The notes beneath the pieces are model-generated. The model ran no database searches. It saw only the letters and a list, made by a program, of their open reading frames with translations, and was not told the DNA's origin. Below, piece by piece: positions 59,204 through 64,000 of a stretch of 64,000 nt of DNA. This DNA comes from Agromyces italicus DSM 16388 (GTDB taxonomy: Bacteria; Actinomycetota; Actinomycetes; Actinomycetales; Microbacteriaceae). The translations under genes were made by a program, and so were the position numbers. The DNA is taken from the NCBI RefSeq assembly GCF_000421545.1, contig NZ_ATXF01000009.1, forward strand, positions 1-64,000. Reading direction: 5' to 3'. The first letter of the stretch is position 1. Every line of letters starts with the position of its first letter.

Positions 59204-60667
59204 TCAGACGCTGAGGCCGAAACGCTCGCGGAGGGCGAGCTTCGCCGCGTACCAGCCGTTCATGCCGTGCACGGCCGGGCCGGGCGGAGTCGCGCTCGAG
59301 CAGAGGTACACGCCGTCGACGGGCGTGCGCCACGGCTTCGTCGAGACCACCGGGCGCTTCACGAGCTGCGCGAAGTCGAGCGCGCCCGAGTAGATGTCGC
59401 CGCCGACGTAGTTGCGGTTGTACGCGGCCACCTCACGTGCCGAACTCGCCGTGCTCGCGAGCACGACGTCGCGGAACCCCGGCGCGAAGCGCTCGACCTC
59501 CGCGGTCACGAGTTCGGTCGCGTCGAGCGTCGACCCCGCGGGCACGTGCGTGTAGGCCCACAGCACCTGCTTGCCCGCGGGCGCACGGCTCGGGTCGACC
59601 ACGCTCGGCTGGCAGACGAGCACATACGGATGCCTCGGGGCACCGCCGTCACCGGCGACCCCCGCGTTGAGCCCGGGTTGCAGGCCCCGGGCGACCGCGT
59701 TCTCGGCCGCGGCGATCTCGCGCCGGCTGCCCCCGAGGTGCACGGTCGGGGCGAGCCCGACGGCGGGGTTCGCCCACGGCACCGGGCCGTCGAGCGCGAA
59801 ATCGACCTTCGCGACGCCCGAGCCGTAGCGGTACCGGCGCAGTGCCCTCTCGTAGCGGGGCGGCAGCGAGGCGGTGAAGAGGAGTTCGGGCGAGGTGTCG
59901 AGCAGCACCGCGCGGGAGCCCTGCACCTCGTCGAGCGACTGCACCGGGGCATCCGTCACGATCTCGGCGCCGTGCCCGGCGAGTTCGGCCACGAGCGCAT
60001 CGGCGATCGCCTGTGATCCGCCCCGCGGCAACCCCCAGCCGACGCCGTGGGCGTGCATCGCGATCAGCAGGCCGGCGCCGGCGGAGGAGAGCGAGGGCAT
60101 CCCGCCCGCCGCGTGCGCCGTGACCCCGGTGAAGAGCGCCGGCGCGACGTCGCCGGTGAAGCGCCGATCCCACGCGCGGGTGCCCTGCTCGAGTGCGCGC
60201 AGTCCGAAACGCAACGCGGCGATCGGGTCGCGCGGCACGCGCAGCAGCTGCGATCCGGTGAAGTCGACGACGCCGCGCTGCCGGGCGAGGAGCGGCGCGA
60301 TGAGACGCCGCCACGCCGGCCCGTCGGCGCCGAGCCCGTCGACGGTGCGATCGAGGTCGCGCCAGGCGATGCCGGCGCGGCCGCCGGGCAGCGGGTGCGC
60401 GTACGAGGCCTCGGGCACGATCCACTCGGGCGCGTGCGGGCCGTCGACGAGGCCGAGCTCGCGGAACACCGGTGAGGCGAGCGCCGCCGGATGCACCGCC
60501 GAGCAGACGTCGTGCCGGAAGCCGGGCAGGGTGAGCTCGGCCGTTCGCACTCCCCCGCCGATCGTCGAGGCCGCCTCGACGACGCGCACGGTGAGGCCGG
60601 CGCGCGCCGCCACGACGGCGGCCGTGAGCCCGTTGGGTCCCGATCCGACGACGGTGACGTCGACCAT
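59204..60667 (-). CDS. Phytoene desaturase-like FAD-dependent oxidoreductase
   Basis: A 487-residue flavoprotein of the CrtI/amine-oxidase-like group. The dinucleotide-binding start VTVVGSGPNGLTAAVVAARAG is at residues 3-23, followed by GGGVRTAELTLPGFRHDVCSA. A late motif VYLCSSATPPGPAVHGMNGWYAA places the FAD ribityl contact near 460. Whether it acts on carotenoids or another substrate is unclear; no carotenoid genes are adjacent. Start at 60667 begins directly at the Rossmann fold. Separated by two bases from the Nudix gene stop, hence one operon. Confidence 0.87.
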   Translation of the reverse strand: MVDVTVVGSGPNGLTAAVVAARAGLTVRVVEAASTIGGGVRTAELTLPGFRHDVCSAVHPAALASPVFRELGLVDGPHAPEWIVPEASYAHPLPGGRAGIAWRDLDRTVDGLGADGPAWRRLIAPLLARQRGVVDFTGSQLLRVPRDPIAALRFGLRALEQGTRAWDRRFTGDVAPALFTGVTAHAAGGMPSLSSAGAGLLIAMHAHGVGWGLPRGGSQAIADALVAELAGHGAEIVTDAPVQSLDEVQGSRAVLLDTSPELLFTASLPPRYERALRRYRYGSGVAKVDFALDGPVPWANPAVGLAPTVHLGGSRREIAAAENAVARGLQPGLNAGVAGDGGAPRHPYVLVCQPSVVDPSRAPAGKQVLWAYTHVPAGSTLDATELVTAEVERFAPGFRDVVLASTASSAREVAAYNRNYVGGDIYSGALDFAQLVKRPVVSTKPWRTPVDGVYLCSSATPPGPAVHGMNGWYAAKLALRERFGLSV

Positions 60668-60669
60668 GC

Positions 60670-61401
60670 TCAGAAGGTGTGGAGATAGACCCAGGGCAGG
60701 CGGTCCATCATGAGTCGGTGGCGATTGCCCCGCGCGTCGGGGGCGTCGTCGGGCACGGCGGCGGGGCCGCGCCGATCCCCGGCGAGGATCGCGTCGTACT
60801 CCTCGTCCTCCTGCCAGAGCACCATGCGACGTGCCTCGTCGCGGCGCGCACGGAACGGGCGGACCTCGCCCGCGGCGAACCCGGCGAGCGCGGCGTCGAC
60901 CGACGGCGCATCGAGCAGGCCGTGCAGGGTGACCCAGGTCGGCGGCCACAGCGTCAGGCCCCCCGCGGCGTGGCGGTCGAGGGCGTCGATCGGGCGCAAC
61001 CACTCGGCGGCGACGACCTCGTCGGGGGCGAGTCGAAGTTCGCCGTCAGGCACCCGTACGGCGAAGAACGCGGTCGTCAGCTGCTTGGGCGCTCCTCGGG
61101 GTGGGGTCCAGAGGGAGAAGGGCACGAGCTCCTGTGCGTCGATGACGAGTCCGACCTCCTCCTCGACTTCGCGCACGGCGGCGCGTCGAGCCGCCTCGAG
61201 GCCTTCGGGTGGGGCGCCGACGGCGTCCGACTCGTCGACGGCGCCGCCCGGGAACACCCAGGCGCCCGCGAACGAGCCGCGATCGCTCGGTCGCTCGGCG
61301 AGCAGCACCTCGAGGCCGAGCTCGCCGTCGCGCAGCAGCACGACGGTGGCGGCGGTACGGGTCGCGACGGGTGCGTTCGGGGACTCGGGCACGCTGTCCA
61401 T
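60670..61401 (-). CDS. Nudix hydrolase, NUDT19/NUDT7-like
   Basis: A 243-residue hydrolase of nucleoside-diphosphate-linked compounds. The Nudix box is recognisable but carries a long insert: GGAVDE followed after about 14 residues by ARRAAVREVEEEVGLV, as in NUDT19-type coenzyme A-related hydrolases. The substrate is not known. TAGTCT precedes the ATG by six bases. It heads a short operon with the FAD oxidoreductase and is divergent from the MBL-fold gene. Confidence 0.87.
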   Translation of the reverse strand: MDSVPESPNAPVATRTAATVVLLRDGELGLEVLLAERPSDRGSFAGAWVFPGGAVDESDAVGAPPEGLEAARRAAVREVEEEVGLVIDAQELVPFSLWTPPRGAPKQLTTAFFAVRVPDGELRLAPDEVVAAEWLRPIDALDRHAAGGLTLWPPTWVTLHGLLDAPSVDAALAGFAAGEVRPFRARRDEARRMVLWQEDEEYDAILAGDRRGPAAVPDDAPDARGNRHRLMMDRLPWVYLHTF

Positions 61402-61407
61402 CTCTTC

Positions 61408-61413
61408 AGACTA
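61408..61413 (-). promoter_or_regulatory. -10 box of leaderless promoter for Nudix gene
   Basis: TAGTCT on the minus strand ends six bases before the ATG at 61401. Confidence 0.55.
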
Positions 61414-61449
61414 GGCCGGTCGACCCCGGCTCGCACCGGGGCGGGCCGA

Positions 61450-61455
61450 TACACT
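61450..61455 (+). promoter_or_regulatory. -10 box of leaderless promoter for MBL-fold gene
   Basis: TACACT ends six bases before the ATG at 61462. Confidence 0.55.
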
Positions 61456-61461
61456 GCCGGG

Positions 61462-62295
61462 ATGGATGACGCCGCAGCGCACGAGCGGGTCGACACGGCC
61501 GGGCCGTCGCGGCTGGCCCGCAGGGTGCTCGCACCGAACGCCGGACCGATGACCCTCGACGGCACGAACTCGTACGTGCTCCAGGCGCCGGGCGCCCGTT
61601 CGACGATCGTCGTCGACCCGGGGCCGGCCGATGCGGGCCACCTCGACCGACTCGCCGCCCAGGGCCCGATCGAGCTCGTGCTCATCACGCATCACCATGC
61701 CGACCACACCGAGGCGATCGACGCCTTCGTGCGGCTCACCGGTGCCCCGGTGCGGGCGATCGACCCCGCGTTCTGCCGCGACGCGACGCCGCTCGTCGAC
61801 GGCGAGCTCATCGCCGCGGCGGGGGTCGAGCTCGAGGTGATCGCGAGCCCCGGGCACACGGCCGACTCGGCGTGCTTCGCGCTCCTCGGCGAGCGCGAGC
61901 GCAGCGGCGACCGCGAGGGTCGTGCCCCGCTCGCCGTGCTGACGGGCGACACGGTCCTCGGCCGCGGCACGACGATCATCGCCGACCCCGACGGCGCACT
62001 CGGTCCGTACCTCGACTCGCTCGCGCGTCTGCGGGGGCTCGGCACGCCAGGCCCGATCGCCGTACTGCCGGGTCACGGCCCCGCGCTGCCCGATCTCGCC
62101 GCGGTGTGCGACGCCTACCTCGCCCACCGCGCGGACCGCCTCGAGCAGGTGCGCGCGGCCCTCGCCCGCCTTGGTGACGACGCCTCGGTCGGCGAGGTCA
62201 CCGACCTCGTCTACGCCGACACGGATGCTTCGGTGCGGGGTGCGGCGGAGGCATCCATGCGTGCGCAGCTGAAGTACCTGCGCGGCCCCGCCTGA
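61462..62295 (+). CDS. MBL-fold metallohydrolase, LACTB2-like
   Basis: A 277-residue metallo-beta-lactamase-fold hydrolase. The metal motif LITHHHADHTEA is near residues 74-85, with ASPGHTADS, LTGDTVLGRG and LPGHGP supplying later ligands. The C-terminal helical part (AHRADRLEQVRAAL...LKYLRGPA) resembles LACTB2-type proteins, some of which are endoribonucleases; others in the family are glyoxalase II-like. No substrate is fixed by the sequence. Confidence 0.88.
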   Translation: MDDAAAHERVDTAGPSRLARRVLAPNAGPMTLDGTNSYVLQAPGARSTIVVDPGPADAGHLDRLAAQGPIELVLITHHHADHTEAIDAFVRLTGAPVRAIDPAFCRDATPLVDGELIAAAGVELEVIASPGHTADSACFALLGERERSGDREGRAPLAVLTGDTVLGRGTTIIADPDGALGPYLDSLARLRGLGTPGPIAVLPGHGPALPDLAAVCDAYLAHRADRLEQVRAALARLGDDASVGEVTDLVYADTDASVRGAAEASMRAQLKYLRGPA

Positions 62296-62307
62296 CGCCC
62301 GCGCAGA

Positions 62308-62343
62308 CGAATCGCCCGGTTCCGTGAGGAACCGGACGATTCG
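62308..62343. terminator. Bidirectional terminator hairpin
   Basis: A 16-bp stem with one mismatch (CGAATCGCCCGGTTCC and near-complement) around a GTGA loop, between the convergent MBL-fold and NADP-reductase genes. Confidence 0.8.
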
Positions 62344-62364
62344 ATCTGCATGGCGAGACGCGGG

Positions 62365-62937
62365 TCAGGCGGCGACGGCGAAGCCGCCCGTCCAGCCGAT
62401 CTTCTCCTGCACGGCGAGGGTGAGCTGGAGGAAGCCGATCGACTCGAGTTCACGGGCCCGCTTGAGCGCGCCCGCGTCGATCGCCTTCACGCCACCGGCG
62501 CGCACGACGTCGATGAGCGCCTGCTTGGCCACCGCGTCGTCGCCGGCGACGAGCACCGTCGTCTCCTCGTCGCCGACCGACTTCGAGGTGAGCGTCGCGG
62601 CGAAGTTCGTGTTGAACGCCTTGAGCACGCGCGAGGAGGGCAGGAGCGCGGCGAGCTCGGCCGCCTTCGAACTGTCGGACGCGGGAACGAGCGAGTCGAA
62701 GGTCTCGAAGTCCAGCGGGTTGGTGATGTCGACGACGATCTTGCCGGCGAGCTCGGCGCCACGGGCCTCGACGATCTCGGCGAGCGCGAAGTGCGGCACG
62801 GCGAGCACGACGATGTCGCCCGTGATGGGCTGCGATGCGTCGCGGCCGACGACCTCGACGCTGTTGCCGCCCGCGGCGACGATGCCGCCGATCGCGCTGC
62901 CCATGTTGCCGTTTCCGATGATGCTGACGGTCGTCAT
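62365..62937 (-). CDS. F420-dependent NADP reductase-like Rossmann protein
   Basis: A 190-residue NAD(P)-binding oxidoreductase. SIIGNGNMGSAIGGIVAAGG is the dinucleotide-binding start, followed by VVLAVPHFALAEIV, VVDITNPLDFETFD, VLKAFNTNFAATL and GIGFLQ-like ending ESIGFLQLTLAVQEKIGW, as in F420H2:NADP oxidoreductase relatives. Whether it uses F420 is not determined. GGGGAGGA lies before the ATG. Divergent from a MarR gene with two operator-like palindromes between, so probably under its control. Confidence 0.85.
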   Translation of the reverse strand: MTTVSIIGNGNMGSAIGGIVAAGGNSVEVVGRDASQPITGDIVVLAVPHFALAEIVEARGAELAGKIVVDITNPLDFETFDSLVPASDSSKAAELAALLPSSRVLKAFNTNFAATLTSKSVGDEETTVLVAGDDAVAKQALIDVVRAGGVKAIDAGALKRARELESIGFLQLTLAVQEKIGWTGGFAVAA

Positions 62938-62971
62938 TGCGATTCCTCCCCGCGCCGTTCGACGCGATTAC

Positions 62972-63017
62972 TTGTTTCGACAACCATTACCCTAGACCAA
63001 TTCAGTTGTTGCGTCAA
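62972..63017. promoter_or_regulatory. Two MarR-type operator candidates
   Basis: TTGTTTCGACAA at 62972-62983 and TTGTTGCGTCAA at 63006-63017 are similar inverted repeats, each followed by CC, 34 bases apart in the 101-base divergent gap. They overlap the expected promoters of both genes. Confidence 0.6.
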
Positions 63018-63026
63018 CCAATGCGC

Positions 63027-63032
63027 TAGAAT
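63027..63032 (+). promoter_or_regulatory. -10 box of leaderless promoter for marR gene
   Basis: TAGAAT ends six bases before the ATG at 63039. Confidence 0.6.
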
Positions 63033-63038
63033 CGAGTC

Positions 63039-63575
63039 ATGGCAGACGAAACGCAGTGGCTCTCCCCCGAGGAATCGGCGGCCTGGGTGCGCCTGATCGC
63101 CGTCGCCGAACTGCTGCCGGGGGCGCTCGACGCACAACTCCTGCGCGACGCCGGCCTCACCCACTTCGAGTACGTCGCGCTCATGGCGCTCGCCGATGAG
63201 CCGACCCGCACCCTCCGCATGACCGAACTCGCCTCCCGGACGAACGCGACCCTGCCGCGGCTCTCGCATGTCGCGCGTCGCCTCGAGGAGCGCGGGTTGA
63301 TCCGCCGATTCCCCTGCCCTGAAGACCGACGCGCGACGAACGCGACGATCACCGAAGCGGGGCTCGACCTCATGGCCGACGCCGCGCCCGGGCACGTCGA
63401 CACCGTGCGCACGAACGTGCTCGACGTGCTCACCCCCGGCCAGCTCGAGCAGCTCTACGTGATCGCGGGCGCGGTGCTGTCGAAGCTCGACCCCGACGAG
63501 AGGCTGAGCGCGACCTCCTGCCAGTACAGCGAGGGGCCGGTCGCACGCACGCTCGCGGAGTCCCCGCCCGCCTGA
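63039..63575 (+). CDS. MarR-family transcriptional regulator
   Basis: A 178-residue winged-helix regulator. The DNA-binding core is LTHFEYVALMALADEP, LRMTELASRTNATLPRLSHVARRLEERGLI and the wing RFPCPEDRRATNATITEAG; helices on either side form the dimer. Such proteins usually repress themselves and a divergent neighbour, here the NADP-reductase-like gene, and respond to small aromatic or oxidising ligands. A Cys in the wing (PCPEDRR) could be redox-sensitive, which is speculative. Confidence 0.9.
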   Translation: MADETQWLSPEESAAWVRLIAVAELLPGALDAQLLRDAGLTHFEYVALMALADEPTRTLRMTELASRTNATLPRLSHVARRLEERGLIRRFPCPEDRRATNATITEAGLDLMADAAPGHVDTVRTNVLDVLTPGQLEQLYVIAGAVLSKLDPDERLSATSCQYSEGPVARTLAESPPA

Positions 63576-63830
63576 GCAGAGTCCGCGCTGCCTCACCTTC
63601 CATCGTCCATCGCCACGCCCTTTTGCCGGCAGACGGCAGTTCGACGGACGTTCCGAAGGGACGTGGAGCGGCAAAACATCGTCACGCCGCGCGGAGGGCG
63701 CGCGGGTGCGCGGGTGCGCGGGAGCGCGGGCGCGAAGCGCGCGGGTGCGCGGGGCAGCGCGCTGCCGACGGCAGCACTGCCGTGAGCAGCATCCGGCCCG
63801 CGCCGCGCCTCGGCCGCGCAGGCTGGGGTC
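63576..63830. other. Intergenic region with inverted repeats, no gene
   Basis: TTTTGCCG at 63621-63628 and CGGCAAAA at 63669-63676 enclose a smaller hairpin of ACGTTCC and GGGACGT type, so this stretch could fold as RNA or be a regulator site. GCGCGGG-type short repeats follow at about 63698-63765. No reading frame is supported. Confidence 0.4.
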
Positions 63831-64000
63831 ATGAGCGAACAGACCCCGGCCATCCAGCCGATCGACGCCGAGCTCGCCGCCCGGCTCTTCCACGAACGCA
63901 TCATCGTGCTCGGCGACGAGCTCGACCAGCAGGGCGGCAACCGCCTCTGCGCGCAACTGATCACCCTCGCGGCCGACGACCAGCGCCGGGACATCCGCTT
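63831..64000 (+). CDS. clpP: ClpP protease subunit, partial (cut by window end)
   Basis: The first 56 codons of a ClpP-type serine protease subunit, running off the window. The visible sequence begins MSEQTPAIQPIDAELAARLF and continues HERIIVLGDELDQQGGNRL then CAQLITLAADD, matching the ClpP N-terminus in which LxxERIIxLG precedes the first helix. The catalytic Ser, His and Asp lie beyond the edge. Actinobacteria often carry two or more clpP genes; a partner is likely next. No clear ribosome binding site is seen. Confidence 0.8.
   Translation, partial: MSEQTPAIQPIDAELAARLFHERIIVLGDELDQQGGNRLCAQLITLAADDQRRDIR

Overview
The window is very GC-rich, with strong third-position G/C bias and dense, often overlapping genes. 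It looks like the chromosome of a high-GC actinobacterium. Gene content (DUF853 HerA-like protein, Eis-type acetyltransferase, MopI-like HTH/TOBE protein, NarK-NarGHJI, lipase maturation factor) and many leaderless TANNNT-N6-start promoters fit the Microbacteriaceae (Agromyces-like); this placement is an inference. No rRNA or complete tRNA was seen.

Layout. Positions 1-6.7 kb hold housekeeping and accessory genes: a PH-like membrane protein, a GNAT acetyltransferase, a HerA-like ATPase, a ribbon-helix-helix-type protein, a stand-alone LigD-type polymerase and an aminoglycoside-phosphotransferase-like kinase. Positions 6.7-32.5 kb form a purine-catabolism island. It carries uraD-hiuH-uricase, a peroxiredoxin, hyi-glxR-gcl-glxK/allB (with glycerate kinase and allantoinase fused in one reading frame), malic enzyme-malate synthase-DUF6986-allE, an IclR regulator, a small unrecognised ORF, xdhA-xdhB-xdhC-SDR, an MFS transporter, and guanine deaminase with an AzgA-type purine permease. 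Together these take guanine/xanthine to urate, allantoin, ureidoglycine and ureidoglycolate. Glyoxylate can then go either to glycerate (Gcl/GlxR/GlxK, with Hyi) or to malate and pyruvate (malate synthase, malic enzyme). No recognisable allantoate amidohydrolase/allantoicase, ureidoglycolate lyase or urease is present.

Positions 32.7-50.2 kb are a molybdenum island: mopI-like-modABC-moaA, moaE, moeB-rhodanese, moaD, narK, narGHJI, and moeA-moaC-mog. It supplies the cofactor both for the xanthine dehydrogenase next door and for the respiratory nitrate reductase; mobA is not in the window. Positions 50.2-64 kb hold a cluster of short tandem repeats, then a PAP2 phosphatase, two drug-efflux-type MFS proteins, an Eis-like acetyltransferase, an AI-2E-family membrane protein, a lipase maturation factor-like protein, a FAD oxidoreductase, a Nudix hydrolase, an MBL-fold hydrolase, a divergent MarR/NADP-reductase pair and the start of a clpP gene cut by the window edge.

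The strongest system-level signals are four. First, a palindromic operator (TTCCG-N5-CGGAA) recurs in front of most purine operons and the iclR gene, suggesting one regulon. Second, the glxK-allB fusion. Third, a 54-residue ORF bracketed by two of these operators. Fourth, a 31-nt repeat unit found at two places 21 kb apart, each beside other tandem arrays.
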